64,000 nucleotides of DNA from Clostridiales bacterium Firm_13 (GCA_001603035.1 LVAS01000063.1:186001-250000); one strand, 5' to 3'. Positions 1 through 9,552 are shown, numbered from the stretch's first letter. A program made the numbers and translations. Notes: a model not told the origin generated them from the letters alone.

Positions 1-341
1 CTTTGGAAAAGTCCAACACCGGCGATGTATTGACCGGAATTCGCATTGTAGCGAAGGCTCTCGAAGAACCGGTACGTCAGATTGCGGCAAACGCCGGACT
101 TGACGGCAGCGTGATTTGCGAGAATGTGAAAAAGGGCGGTTCTGGGTATGGCTTTGACGCGCTGAATGAAAAGTACGTCGATATGATGGAAGCCGGAATC
201 GTCGATCCCGCAAAGGTCACACGTTCCGCACTTCAGAACGCCGCATCTGTTGCCGCGACACTTCTGACAACAGAAGCAGTGGTTTGCGATATTCCTCAGC
301 CCGAGCCGCCGATGCCGAATCCGGGTGCGGGAATGTACTAA
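1..341 (+). CDS. groEL: Chaperonin GroEL, C-terminal fragment
   Basis: This is the last ~112 residues of the 60-kDa chaperonin, which folds proteins in a double-ring ATP-driven chamber in the cytosol. The frame is open at the left window edge, so the gene is cut by the window and not truncated in the genome. The sequence runs through the C-terminal part of the equatorial domain: a stretch like [12 protein letters not shown], then [20 protein letters not shown] and [20 protein letters not shown], all standard GroEL signatures. The tail ends in a Pro/Met-rich stretch closing with GAGMY in place of the GGM repeats of enterobacteria, as is usual in Clostridia. A strong terminator follows directly. 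Confidence 0.97.
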   Translation, partial: LEKSNTGDVLTGIRIVAKALEEPVRQIAANAGLDGSVICENVKKGGSGYGFDALNEKYVDMMEAGIVDPAKVTRSALQNAASVAATLLTTEAVVCDIPQPEPPMPNPGAGMY

Positions 342-370
342 TCGGACAATAACTCTAAGACATAAGACAT

Positions 371-407
371 AAACCGCCGGGAGGAACTCCTTCCCGGCGG
401 TTTTTCT
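371..407 (+). terminator. Rho-independent terminator after groEL
   Basis: A GC-rich stem (CCGCCGGGA pairing with TCCCGGCGG) with a short loop is followed by TTTTTCTTC. It sits 30 bases after the groEL stop and before an unrelated gene, so it ends the groE transcript. Confidence 0.9.
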
Positions 408-503
408 TCATTTTTCTTACAAGATTTATGCAAAATCAGCGATGTAGTTTTTACGGAAATACGTTATGATGGGAAGAGTTAGTACATATACGGGAGAGCG
501 AGC

Positions 504-1049
504 ATGCAGCAAGATCTTTTTGTTGAGAAAATTGTGAAGAGAAAGCGTCGCGGCCTAGAAATTCTTCTTTCCGTGATGATCGTTTTTGCGACCCTATTTA
601 TTATTCTGATTTCATTCGCTTTGCCGATTCTATTAGCGGTCAATTTCTTTTATATATCCGCTTTGGTTTCATTCGGAGCCGGGTATCTTGCGTATCGACT
701 GATAACGGGGCTCAGCAAAGAGTATGAATATAGTATTACAAATGACGATTTTACGGTTGACCGAATTGTCGCGCAAAGGAAAAGATCGCATCTTTTTTCG
801 GGGTCATGCAAAGACTTCCTATCTGTAGCCCGAATAACCGATACCGCGCTGGCGCCCTATCATGCGAAACGTGATCTGATTCGTCTTGACGTTCGTTCGG
901 GTGATCCGGATGCGGATGCATGGTTCATTTATACACAACAGAATGGCGTGCAGTATCTGATTCTTTTTGAACCGGACGAGCGATTTATCGCCCAATTTCG
1001 TCGCTATAATCCGCGTAATGTTTCGGTATTTCAAGTCACGCCTCTATAA
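504..1049 (+). CDS. Two-helix membrane protein, DUF6106-like
   Basis: A 181-residue protein with a short basic N terminus (KRKRRG around residues 12-17), two hydrophobic segments at about 18-46 and 48-68, and a soluble C-terminal domain of ~110 residues. The basic stretch before the first helix predicts an inside N terminus and a cytoplasmic C-terminal domain. The layout and sequence resemble the uncharacterised DUF6106 proteins of Clostridia; this is a recollection of the family, not a search result. A purine-rich GGGAGAG stretch lies 7 bases before the ATG. The gene stands alone between the groEL terminator and the UMF1 transporter. The C-terminal part alternates beta-like strands and could be a PH-like fold, but no function can be assigned. 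Confidence 0.75.
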   Translation: MQQDLFVEKIVKRKRRGLEILLSVMIVFATLFIILISFALPILLAVNFFYISALVSFGAGYLAYRLITGLSKEYEYSITNDDFTVDRIVAQRKRSHLFSGSCKDFLSVARITDTALAPYHAKRDLIRLDVRSGDPDADAWFIYTQQNGVQYLILFEPDERFIAQFRRYNPRNVSVFQVTPL

Positions 1050-1103
1050 TTGATTTCATAATGTCTGTTTTTCGGTTCGAATAAGACAGTGGGGGGAAGA
1101 ATT

Positions 1104-2516
1104 ATGTTTGAGGAGAGTAAAGCACCGGATCAATCACAATCAAATTCCCGAGAGTTACGAAAGGAACAAAGAAGAAGTAAGAAGTTTACGAAAGCAGAAC
1201 GAAGCTGGATGTTCTATGACTGGGCGAACTCGGTCTATGCGACGAACATTATGGCTGCGATTTTTCCGATCTATTTCTCTTCCGTTTGCGGTGCGCAAGG
1301 TGTTTCGGGTGACCAGATTTGGGGATACGGAACTTCGTTTGCGACATTTATTGTGGCAATCCTTGCTCCTTTTCTCGGCGCAATCGGGGATTATAAAGGA
1401 ATGAAGAAGAAGCTTCTGACATTCTTTATGATTCTGGGTGTCGTCTTTACAGGCGTAATGGCGATATCGGATCATTGGCAACTGATGCTTGTCGGCTACA
1501 TTATTTCGTATATTGGATTTTCCGGCGGCAACTTGTTCTATGATTCCTTCCTGACTGACGTTACCACGGAGGAACGAATGGATCGGGTTTCGGCAGCCGG
1601 ATATGCGATGGGATACATCGGCGGCAGTACGATTCCTTTCCTTGCCTCCATTGCAGTCATTATCTCTCCGTTTGGCAAAGCGAACGGCGCTCTGGCTGTG
1701 AAAATTGCGGTTGTCCTGACATGCGTATGGTGGGCGGTTTTCAGTATTCCGATTATTAAGAATGTTCACCAGAAGCATTTTCTTCTCGTCCCGCAGAAAG
1801 AACTCGTTAAAAACACGTTGCGAAGTGTCGGGAAGACTGCCGTAGAGATATTCCAAAATAAGGGCATCTTCATTTTTGTGTTGGCCTATTTTTTCTATAT
1901 TGACGGTGTCAATACCGTTATTCACATGGCCACCGCATACGGCGCGACACTCGGCCTCGATTCGACCGGTATGATATTGGCACTTCTTGTGACGCAATTA
2001 GTTGCGGTACCCTGTTCGATTCTCTTCAGCCGACTATCCACCAAATTCGGTTCCATGCGAATGATTCTATTTGCGGTATGCATGTACACGGTCATCTGCT
2101 TGGTCGGATTCTATATGGGATTCTCGATTGAATCAGCCAAAGCGGCGGATCCGGCGGAAGGTGCGGTTTACGCATCCGCTCTGGCTACTTCGCAAACACT
2201 CTTCTGGATTATGGCAGCTCTTGTCGGAACGGTACAAGGAGGCATACAAGCTCTATCCCGCTCCTACTATGGCAAGCTCATTCCGCCGGAGCGTTCGAAT
2301 GAGTTTTTCGGATTTTTCGATATTTTCGGCAAATTTGCCGCTGTCCTCGGAACCTTCCTCTATGGACTGATAACCGGATTGACAGGAAGCTCGGCGAAAG
2401 GAATCCTAAGTGTTTCCATTCTGTTTATCGTCGCTTTTGTCATTCTGATTACAGGCAGAAAGGCATTGCGGGGAGCCGAATCTGTCGTAACAACAGAAAA
2501 AGAAAAGATTGATTGA
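1104..2516 (+). CDS. UMF1-family MFS transporter
   Basis: A 470-residue polytopic membrane protein of the UMF1 branch of the major facilitator superfamily (Atg22-like). The family signature WMFYDWANSVYATNI near residue 37 and a conserved region around FFGFFDIFGKFAAVLG late in the protein are both present. About 12 hydrophobic segments follow a ~30-residue charged N terminus rich in Lys and Arg. The ATG at 1104 was chosen because GGGGGGAAGA lies just upstream; a GTG at 1089 in the same frame lies inside or before that site. The substrate is unknown: family members are annotated as amino-acid or permease-like exporters without firm evidence here. The thioesterase gene follows after 12 bases, suggesting joint transcription. 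Confidence 0.9.
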   Translation: MFEESKAPDQSQSNSRELRKEQRRSKKFTKAERSWMFYDWANSVYATNIMAAIFPIYFSSVCGAQGVSGDQIWGYGTSFATFIVAILAPFLGAIGDYKGMKKKLLTFFMILGVVFTGVMAISDHWQLMLVGYIISYIGFSGGNLFYDSFLTDVTTEERMDRVSAAGYAMGYIGGSTIPFLASIAVIISPFGKANGALAVKIAVVLTCVWWAVFSIPIIKNVHQKHFLLVPQKELVKNTLRSVGKTAVEIFQNKGIFIFVLAYFFYIDGVNTVIHMATAYGATLGLDSTGMILALLVTQLVAVPCSILFSRLSTKFGSMRMILFAVCMYTVICLVGFYMGFSIESAKAADPAEGAVYASALATSQTLFWIMAALVGTVQGGIQALSRSYYGKLIPPERSNEFFGFFDIFGKFAAVLGTFLYGLITGLTGSSAKGILSVSILFIVAFVILITGRKALRGAESVVTTEKEKID

Positions 2517-2528
2517 AAGGACTCTGGA

Positions 2529-3368
2529 ATGACGGAAAGGAATAATCGCTTCGCCGAAGAACTTCGACAAGCCGTTGATTGGAAAGGCGAGACGAGTCTT
2601 TCGTATACATACCCGGTCTTGGGAACTGACACGGACTATAAAGATCAACTCCATATGCATTCTCTCTTTTCGATGCTGCAAGAGGCGGCTTCGATTCATG
2701 CTTCGGATATCGGTTGGGGAGCGGAGACACTCGATGGGATGAACGTATGCTGGCTTTTGCTTCGCATGTCGGTTCGTATGATTCGCCGTCAATCCTGGAA
2801 AGAAAATGTGACGGTAGAAACATGGTCACGAGGGTCCGATCGTTTGTACTTTCATCGGGATTTCAGAATTCTTTCCGATAAAGGAGAAGTACTCGGAGCG
2901 GCATCGTCAATTTGGATTCTTGCCAATACCGATTCACATCGACCTGTAAGGCCGGATCAAGTACCGTTGCCGCAAGCGGGTGCGTTCAATCCGAATGGCA
3001 TTCTTCGACAGGAACCGCCCAAGATCGCTTCCTTTTATTCAAAGCTAAGCGAGGAAGAGCGCTTGCACGAGAAGACGATCCTAAAGTTCGCTGATTTTAG
3101 CGAAATTGATCGCAATCTGCATGTCAATAACACGCGATATGTTGCCTGGTGTGTCGATGCGGCGCATGCGGTTTCTTTCGAAGACGGTGATATTATCGGG
3201 ATCGATATCTGTTACTACTCGGAGATCCGATTCTCTGAGAGAGTTCTCCTTTTTACGCGAGACAACGGGGATATCTTTCAAGTGGACGGAGTTCCGGCCG
3301 ATTCTGGGAAACCCGCCTTTTCTGCAATTTTGTATCGTGACGTTTCACCGCGAAACGATACGATCTGA
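2529..3368 (+). CDS. Acyl-ACP thioesterase
   Basis: A 279-residue protein made of two hotdog-fold domains, as in FatA/FatB-type acyl-ACP thioesterases, which release free fatty acids from acyl carrier protein in the cytosol. The second hotdog domain carries the catalytic pattern D194-R-N196-L-H198-V-N-N followed by TRYVAW. The first half contains the conserved stretch DQLHMHSLFSMLQEAASIHA and the sequence CWLLLRMSVRM. The length matches bacterial members (240-280 residues). A GAAAGGA site lies 8 bases before the ATG. It probably sets chain length of membrane or released fatty acids; chain preference cannot be read from sequence. It is close behind the UMF1 transporter, but a functional link is not shown. 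Confidence 0.93.
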   Translation: MTERNNRFAEELRQAVDWKGETSLSYTYPVLGTDTDYKDQLHMHSLFSMLQEAASIHASDIGWGAETLDGMNVCWLLLRMSVRMIRRQSWKENVTVETWSRGSDRLYFHRDFRILSDKGEVLGAASSIWILANTDSHRPVRPDQVPLPQAGAFNPNGILRQEPPKIASFYSKLSEEERLHEKTILKFADFSEIDRNLHVNNTRYVAWCVDAAHAVSFEDGDIIGIDICYYSEIRFSERVLLFTRDNGDIFQVDGVPADSGKPAFSAILYRDVSPRNDTI

Positions 3369-3479
3369 ACTGGTGTTTTTTTGTGGCAATTGTACGGTTA
3401 TTTCGTGTAAATCCGTTAAAATGCAGACATAGTGCGTAGTTTCCACATCAAAATCCCTTTCTTTTTCGTTCAAGTAGGT

Positions 3480-3485
3480 TATAAT
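3480..3485 (+). promoter_or_regulatory. Possible -10 box for the Gld-like operon
   Basis: A perfect TATAAT sits 42 bases before the ABC ATPase start, in the only sizeable gap (158 bases) ahead of this operon. No convincing -35 box is found at 16-18 bases upstream (the region is T/C rich), so the promoter call is tentative. Confidence 0.4.
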
Positions 3486-3526
3486 TTTGATCGCGTATGT
3501 TTTTCGCGAAATGTAAGGAGGCCACT

Positions 3527-4474
3527 ATGATAGAGATTTCCAATCTTGTCAAATACTATGGAGACAAAAAGGCAGTCGACCATATATCCTTTACCGTTAA
3601 CAAGGGGGAGATACTCGGTTTTCTCGGACCAAACGGCGCCGGGAAGTCGACGACGATGAATATTCTGACCGGATACCTTTCGGCAACGTCCGGAAAGGTT
3701 CTCGTTAATGGAGCCGATATTCTCGAACAACCGGAAATCGCCAAGAAGTCGATCGGATATTTGCCGGAACAACCGCCGCTTTATCTGGATATGACGGTCG
3801 TTGAATATTTAAAATTCATCTGTGATCTGAAGGGGGTTCCGAAAGACGAACGTATCCGACAAATGGCGGAAATTATGCGCTTAGTCAAGATTTCGGATGT
3901 TTCCGGTCGATTAATACATAACCTTTCGAAAGGGTATCGTCAGCGCGTCGGCATTGCGCAGGCGTTGATCGGAAATCCGGAAGTTCTCGTGTTGGATGAA
4001 CCAACGGTCGGTCTTGACCCCAAACAGATTATCGAAATTCGCAATCTGATTAAGACGCTCAGCAAACGTCATACAGTTATTTTAAGTTCGCATATTCTTC
4101 CCGAGGTTCAAGCCGTGTGCGACCGCGTCGTAATTATTAATAAAGGCAAAATTGCCGCGATTGATACGCAAGACGGTTTGTCGCACAAGTTATCGTCCAA
4201 TTCCAAATTGGCGCTCACTTTTGAAGGTCCGTTTCGTGAAGCTGCCGGTAAAATCCACGCACTGCCGGGTGTTATCGATGTCTCACTCATTCGCGAGTCG
4301 GATTCGATTCAACAGATTGAGATTACAACGGATCCCAAGACGGATACTAGAAAATCGATTTTCTTTGCGATGGCTTCATCCTCGTGGCCGATTCTCGAAT
4401 TCCGGTCGCTTGATCCGACACTCGAAGATATTTTCCTAAGTGTCACATCGTCAGAAGAGAAGAAGCGGAGGTAA
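3527..4474 (+). CDS. ABC transporter ATPase, GldA-like
   Basis: A 315-residue ATP-binding subunit of an ABC-2 type exporter. Walker A GPNGAGKST is at residues 34-42, a Q-loop region YLPEQPP at 79-85, the signature LSKGY at 133-137 and Walker B VLVLDE at 153-158, followed by the H-loop in SSHILPEV. About 100 residues follow the nucleotide-binding domain, as in GldA-type ATPases. The ATG at 3527 is preceded by AAGGAGG at a good distance; an in-frame upstream start lacks one. It pairs with the permease and the GldG-like protein immediately downstream. In Bacteroidetes GldA-GldF-GldG is tied to gliding, but in Firmicutes the cargo is unknown. Confidence 0.93.
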   Translation: MIEISNLVKYYGDKKAVDHISFTVNKGEILGFLGPNGAGKSTTMNILTGYLSATSGKVLVNGADILEQPEIAKKSIGYLPEQPPLYLDMTVVEYLKFICDLKGVPKDERIRQMAEIMRLVKISDVSGRLIHNLSKGYRQRVGIAQALIGNPEVLVLDEPTVGLDPKQIIEIRNLIKTLSKRHTVILSSHILPEVQAVCDRVVIINKGKIAAIDTQDGLSHKLSSNSKLALTFEGPFREAAGKIHALPGVIDVSLIRESDSIQQIEITTDPKTDTRKSIFFAMASSSWPILEFRSLDPTLEDIFLSVTSSEEKKRR

Positions 4475-4478
4475 TCAT

Positions 4479-5258
4479 ATGTCTGCAATTTATAAACGAG
4501 AACTGGCATCCTATTTTCGATCCCCGATCGGTTGGGTTGCAATTGCGATTTTTGCTTTGATGGGTGGGTTCTTCTTTGCTATTTATATGCAGAATTCAAG
4601 CTCGGTGAATATCAGTGATGAATTGAATTTCTTGCGGTATGTATTCTTTGTCGTTATTCCTTTAATCACGATGCGCCTTTTTTCGGAAGAGAAGAAAAAT
4701 GGAACGGAGGTTCTACTCTATACGGCGCCGGTACCCCTTTATAAGGTCGTCTTAGGGAAGTATTTTGCTGCATTATCGCTCTTGTTAATTATGGTATCAA
4801 GTACGCTGATCCATGTTGTACTCGTCGTCATTATGGGTGGGCTTGTCGACACAGGAACGCTAGGATCCTACATTGGTTTTGTTTTCCTTGCCGCCGTCTT
4901 CATTTCGATCGGTGTGCTCTGCTCGGCGGTTACGGAGAACCAAATTATCGCGGCTGTTATCAGTTTTGTCGTCATCTTTTTCTCGACAATTCTTTCGATG
5001 ATCGCATCGACCGTTCAAAGTGCTTTTGTCAGCATTGTTACTACGCTCAATTTCCTTAAGCTATCTACTTCGTCGATCAACAAAGCCGGAGAGGCAGTGG
5101 CAAACGGAATTAATTGGCTGGACCCTTCGGTTCGGACGGATACGTTCACGCAAGGCATTTTTTCGATCAGCCCTTTACTTTTCTGTTTAAGCCTTGTCAT
5201 CCTGTTTTTGTTTTTGACTTATCGTATTCTCGAGAAGAGACGCTGGAGTCAAAGCTGA
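4479..5258 (+). CDS. ABC-2 permease, GldF-like
   Basis: A 259-residue integral membrane protein with about six hydrophobic segments and the ABC-2 layout: an N-terminal YKRELASYFRSPIGWV amphipathic entry, a first helix, then the cytoplasmic RLFSEEKKNGTEVLLYTAPV region that contacts the ATPase in this family. It is the membrane subunit partner of the ATPase encoded 4 bases upstream. The ATG at 4479 follows GCGGAGG; an upstream in-frame start inside the ATPase gene was not used. The membrane segments run to the last residues with a short basic tail. It belongs with GldF/NosY-like permeases. Substrate unknown. Confidence 0.92.
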   Translation: MSAIYKRELASYFRSPIGWVAIAIFALMGGFFFAIYMQNSSSVNISDELNFLRYVFFVVIPLITMRLFSEEKKNGTEVLLYTAPVPLYKVVLGKYFAALSLLLIMVSSTLIHVVLVVIMGGLVDTGTLGSYIGFVFLAAVFISIGVLCSAVTENQIIAAVISFVVIFFSTILSMIASTVQSAFVSIVTTLNFLKLSTSSINKAGEAVANGINWLDPSVRTDTFTQGIFSISPLLFCLSLVILFLFLTYRILEKRRWSQS

Positions 5259-5286
5259 TTTTGTGAGAAGGAATGGAGGAAGATAT

Positions 5287-6777
5287 ATGAGTCGTATCAA
5301 ACAAAACAATGATGAAGAGATACAGGTAGAGAAGAAAAGTGTAGATAAACGGGCGAATTCGATGAAGTTCTTTTCCGTCGGGTCTGTTTTCGTTATCATC
5401 GCGATTCTTTTAGTCGTAAATATTCTTTTTGATTCTGTTCTCGGGAACACGCTGAAGTGGGACTTTTCGAGTATGCAGACCAACTCACTCAGTTCCGTAT
5501 CTAAAGGCATTATTTCTAAACTCGATAAGGATGTCGAAATTGTCGGACTCTTTGCGAGAACATCGGACACGGAGTCTACCTATAAGGACTTTATCCCGCT
5601 CCTTGACGAATATGCCAAATACTCCGACGGACACATCACGGTTCGCTATGTTGACCCCAATGTTTATCCCTCTATCAGCACTGAGCTTGATCCCAATAAG
5701 ACAATTACGATCACTGCCAATACATTTGTTGTCAAATGCGGCGATAAGCTTCGCGTGATCAATCCGGCAGACTGCTATACATATGACGAGCAAGCTTATT
5801 ATTATTCAGGTCAGACGGTTATTCAGTCGGTCTCGACCGAATTGAAGTTTACCGGTGCGATTAGCTCAGTCACTTCGGATACCGTTTCAAAGGTGTATTT
5901 TACTTCCGGTCACGGCGAAGCGACGCATGCACAATTGGATACACTTCTGAACAACAACGGTTTTGAAACCGCTGATCTTACGACCCGCGATCTGACCGTG
6001 ATCCCGGATGATTGTTCTCTCCTTATTGTGAATCTTCCGACGTCCGACATTTCTACGGATGATATTCCGTTAATTTCGAATTATCTCCAAACCGGCGGGA
6101 ATCTGATTGTTATCTCGGACTATAGTTCCGCCACGGATCAGGCGTTTACCAACCTGAACGAAGTGCTTCATACAATGAATCTTAACTTGACCAATTCTCG
6201 TATCTGCGAGAATGATATGAACTACCGAATTCAGGCAACGACGGGGTACGGTTCTTATGCGATCGTTCCGGCCGGAACATTCTCTTCGTCGGAAGCGGAT
6301 AAGGCAATTTTCGCCGCCTATGGAAGAGCGGTAACTGCCTATGACAACCCCAAATCCTATATTACTACGGAACCGCTCATCACTACTTCTGCCAATGCCG
6401 TTCTTGAGGACAAGGGCGATCCGTCGTCTATTGGGACTGCCGGAACGCAGAACTTTGCGATGTATTCGAAGAATTCGGGAGGGAAGACCGACAGCGAAGC
6501 CGTTGTAATCGGAACCTCGTATCTTACATCGGATGCTTACATTAGCGCGTATTCTCTGAATGACCAGAATGTAGTCTTCTTCAGCACGGTTGTTAAGCAG
6601 TTGGTCGGAATTGACAATACCGTCCAGGTACCGGTCAAAGAGTATCCGAACTACACATTTACGTCGACGCCTTCGGCGAGTGTGCAAGGCTTCCTTTCGG
6701 TTGTACTAATCGCGATTTTACCTCTCGCCTTTGTCATTACCGGAATTGTCGTCTACAAGAAGCGCAAGCACCTTTAA
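5287..6777 (+). CDS. GldG-like ABC-system auxiliary protein
   Basis: A 496-residue membrane-anchored protein with one N-terminal helix (about residues 28-50), a large extracytoplasmic domain, and one C-terminal helix ending in YKKRKHL. This is the layout of the GldG/ABC-auxiliary family, in which the outside domain has a Rossmann-like (IFT52/GATase-like) fold; the stretch SKVYFTSGHGEATH near residue 200 matches the family motif with GHGE. ATG 5287 was chosen because GGAGGA lies just before it. It forms the third member of the ATPase-permease-GldG set and is followed after 25 bases by a DUF4340 protein, a pairing often seen in other phyla. Function of these systems in Firmicutes is unknown. 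Confidence 0.88.
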   Translation: MSRIKQNNDEEIQVEKKSVDKRANSMKFFSVGSVFVIIAILLVVNILFDSVLGNTLKWDFSSMQTNSLSSVSKGIISKLDKDVEIVGLFARTSDTESTYKDFIPLLDEYAKYSDGHITVRYVDPNVYPSISTELDPNKTITITANTFVVKCGDKLRVINPADCYTYDEQAYYYSGQTVIQSVSTELKFTGAISSVTSDTVSKVYFTSGHGEATHAQLDTLLNNNGFETADLTTRDLTVIPDDCSLLIVNLPTSDISTDDIPLISNYLQTGGNLIVISDYSSATDQAFTNLNEVLHTMNLNLTNSRICENDMNYRIQATTGYGSYAIVPAGTFSSSEADKAIFAAYGRAVTAYDNPKSYITTEPLITTSANAVLEDKGDPSSIGTAGTQNFAMYSKNSGGKTDSEAVVIGTSYLTSDAYISAYSLNDQNVVFFSTVVKQLVGIDNTVQVPVKEYPNYTFTSTPSASVQGFLSVVLIAILPLAFVITGIVVYKKRKHL

Positions 6778-6802
6778 TCTGCCAAAGAGGAGTAATTCGG
6801 AC

Positions 6803-8362
6803 ATGAAAACCTGGAAAAACCTAGCTATACCGGTTATCATTCTTCTGGTTTTGATCGGCGGACTGATCGTTTATCAGACATTCTTCAAAGATAAGGGCAA
6901 GGATGCAACGGAAACGACAGCGACATCCGAAGCGAATATTGTTCAGTATGATTCCGCTAACATTTCTTCGATTGAGGTCGACAATAAGGACGGCACCGGT
7001 TTTAGTCTTTCGTCGCACTTTGAAACAGTAACGGCGACTCCCGCAGCGACGGCGACACCTGCGGTCGCGGGTCAAGCCACCGAAACCCAAACCCAAATCT
7101 GGACGTATGGCCAAAAGGGCGAAGACGTTTCCAAATACACATTCGCTCAGTCGGATCTTGTGTCGCTGGTGAATATTTTCGCTTCGTGCGAGATCACGAA
7201 TACAATCATTAAAGAAAATGCCGATTTGACAGAATACGGTCTGGATAACCCTGCAAGTACGATCACGTATACGCTTGCAAACGGGGAGACGCACAAGTTA
7301 ACTCTCGGGAATGCGACTCCGTCCGGCGATAACGTCTATTGTATGCTGGATAATAACGGCGAGGTGTATACAACGTACCTGATTAAGTTGACAAAGTGTT
7401 CCAATCAGGTGCTGGATGTCCTTGACAAGCAAATTACATCGATCACGGATACGGATGTTGCCAGTGTACGGTTTGTTAGAGCCGAGGATCAGGTTGATGT
7501 TACAGTAAACGGAACGACGGTTCCGACTGCGGACGGTTCTTCCACGCAGTTTGGTTGGGAGTTTACCAAACCGTTCCCCGCAGAAGCCAGCGGAGAGTTT
7601 GGCAATCTAATGGATGCAATTTTTGCGTTGTCAGTGACATCCTATGCGGAATTGAACCCATCGGACTTTGCTAAATATGGTCTTGATGTGCCGGAATATG
7701 AATTTGATATAACGATGAATTCCGGCAAACAGGAGAAGATCATCCTCTCCAAAGACATGGGCGGGATTTATTACGGATACGCAACTTCTTCTCCGGCGAT
7801 CTTTACTCTATCGACCCAATCCATTACGGGACTTCAAACTCCTTTGTTAACGATGATTGAACCGTATCTTGCGTACGAATTCATTTCAGACGTAAAGAAA
7901 ATCGACGCGACCTTCCCGGAAGGCTCGTTTTCGATGGAAATGGCAGTCCCTGAAAACAAAAAGATTCTGGATGACGAATCCACGGTAACCGTTAACGGGC
8001 AAAGTGCAAAGGTCAAAAACAGTGATGACAGATCCTATTTTGCACTCCTCTACGAATCGACAGTTTGCATCAATATAACCGGATTTGATTTGACCGCGCA
8101 ACCCGTCGATACGAAAGATATCACAATTACGATTTATCTGAACGATAACACATCGACGATAATAGACCTTGCGAAGAAGGATGAAAATACGTATTATGCT
8201 TTTATAAACGGATCCTATTACGGATTCCTGGTCAATCGCGACGAGCTATATAAAGACAACGGTACCAATCTTTACGATTATGGTACATGGGCGGCTTATG
8301 AGCGGATGACCGAGGCGCTGAATGGGCAAGTCAACGGTGTATATGACGTATCCGGTTCGTGA
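6803..8362 (+). CDS. DUF4340 membrane-anchored protein
   Basis: A 519-residue protein with one N-terminal membrane helix (about residues 7-25) and a long extracytoplasmic region with repeated beta-rich modules typical of DUF4340: the motif ENADLTEYGLDNPASTITYT appears near residue 135-155, and a second copy with PSDFAKYGLDVPEYEFDITM appears further on. A Thr/Ala/Pro-rich linker lies near residues 75-100. DUF4340 proteins are commonly encoded beside GldG-type ABC systems, as here, and are thought to be part of the same envelope machinery. AAAGAGGAG precedes ATG 6803; an upstream in-frame ATG lies inside the previous gene. Role unknown. Confidence 0.87.
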   Translation: MKTWKNLAIPVIILLVLIGGLIVYQTFFKDKGKDATETTATSEANIVQYDSANISSIEVDNKDGTGFSLSSHFETVTATPAATATPAVAGQATETQTQIWTYGQKGEDVSKYTFAQSDLVSLVNIFASCEITNTIIKENADLTEYGLDNPASTITYTLANGETHKLTLGNATPSGDNVYCMLDNNGEVYTTYLIKLTKCSNQVLDVLDKQITSITDTDVASVRFVRAEDQVDVTVNGTTVPTADGSSTQFGWEFTKPFPAEASGEFGNLMDAIFALSVTSYAELNPSDFAKYGLDVPEYEFDITMNSGKQEKIILSKDMGGIYYGYATSSPAIFTLSTQSITGLQTPLLTMIEPYLAYEFISDVKKIDATFPEGSFSMEMAVPENKKILDDESTVTVNGQSAKVKNSDDRSYFALLYESTVCINITGFDLTAQPVDTKDITITIYLNDNTSTIIDLAKKDENTYYAFINGSYYGFLVNRDELYKDNGTNLYDYGTWAAYERMTEALNGQVNGVYDVSGS

Positions 8363-8376
8363 GGTAAGTAGATTAC

Positions 8377-9552
8377 ATGTCATCTTCCGAAATAGATAGG
8401 AAACGGCAGAAGAGATCAGGCAGGAGCCGGTCTCTTTTGCCGCTTCTCGTTTTTTTTATTTTTCTTCTTGTTTTGGCGTCAGGTGTGCTGGTTTTCCTTA
8501 TACGAGGACATATAGCTGCCTCGTCCGTGCCAAATACAGAACAGGGAGTTATTGCGCAGGGCGGATTTTCCTGTGAATACTCCGAGGCGCAGAAGCTTTA
8601 CCCGTTTTCCAATGGCGTTCTGAAGGTTACCTCTTCGCGAATCTCCTACCTTTCCATGAGTGGAACCGAGGTTTACGGGGTCGACATTGCTATGGATAAT
8701 CCGTTTTGTGTCATTCGAGACGAATACGCACTTGTCGCGGATTCCGGCGGATTCTTCTCGGTGCTCTTGAATAATACGGGTGTAATATATCAGCGACAAA
8801 TGGACGGTGCTATCCGCTACGCAACTGTCTCCCCGAATGGATATGCTGCGTATATTTTGGATAAGACGGATACGAAGGGGAGTGTCTACCTCGTTGACCC
8901 GACAGCTAAATTTATCTCCGAGTGGCAGTCTGTAGAATCCGGTTATCCGATCTCTCTGTCTTTCTCCCCCTCCGAGGATCTTCTTAACATCGCCCTTGTC
9001 GATACGGACGGATCCGCGATGCAGCCGCATCTTAAGCAATTATCGCTTAAGCAAGGGGCGGACGGGACAGTGACAACAAAGGATTTCGCCTTGTATACGC
9101 CGAATTCCTCAGAAGTCTTGTCCGTGATTTCTTATGTCGGACAAGATACGACCGTGCTTGCCGGGATTTCGGATATTGAGTCCTTTTCAAACGGAAGCGT
9201 TAAGAAGATCTCACAATCCTACGGGCAGATCCTATCGATTTTTCATGATAATTCGGGAAAGACTTTTGTGGTATTTTCAGATGGCGTCGGTCAGGAGATT
9301 CGTTTGGAGGCTTTGGACGAGAGCCTTGTTCGCGGCAATTCGATTGCTCTCGGAAGTACTTTTGTTGACGCGTCTGTCTTAAACAATCGAATCATTGTTG
9401 CCGTCGATCAGAAGGTTCTTGTTATTAATTCTTCTACGCTTACTGTTGAGCGAACAATTGAGATGGATCAGAGCATTCTTCGTGTCAGTTTTTCCTCCGA
9501 CGGAAATCTTATCATTGTATCCGCGGACGGCGTTCGTAGCATTGGCCTGTAA
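8377..9552 (+). CDS. DUF5711-like membrane-anchored protein
   Basis: A 391-residue protein with a basic N terminus (KRQKRSGRSR), a single membrane helix at about 20-42, and an outside domain of repeated beta-strand blocks (for example the series around SVISYVG, VFSDGVGQEI and VSFSSDGNLIIVSADG) that suggest a beta-propeller. This matches the DUF5711 family of Clostridia as remembered. The gene lies 14 bases after the DUF4340 gene and so is probably cotranscribed with the exporter. It may be a structural or sensing partner of that system, which is inference from position only. The ATG is preceded by GAGGTAAGT at a slightly long distance. Confidence 0.78.
   Translation: MSSSEIDRKRQKRSGRSRSLLPLLVFFIFLLVLASGVLVFLIRGHIAASSVPNTEQGVIAQGGFSCEYSEAQKLYPFSNGVLKVTSSRISYLSMSGTEVYGVDIAMDNPFCVIRDEYALVADSGGFFSVLLNNTGVIYQRQMDGAIRYATVSPNGYAAYILDKTDTKGSVYLVDPTAKFISEWQSVESGYPISLSFSPSEDLLNIALVDTDGSAMQPHLKQLSLKQGADGTVTTKDFALYTPNSSEVLSVISYVGQDTTVLAGISDIESFSNGSVKKISQSYGQILSIFHDNSGKTFVVFSDGVGQEIRLEALDESLVRGNSIALGSTFVDASVLNNRIIVAVDQKVLVINSSTLTVERTIEMDQSILRVSFSSDGNLIIVSADGVRSIGL

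Noticed and set aside
1155-1997. A 280-codon minus-strand open frame opposite the UMF1 transporter
   Set aside because: Basic, Cys/His/Arg-rich translation without domain features; explained as the reverse of a membrane-protein gene.
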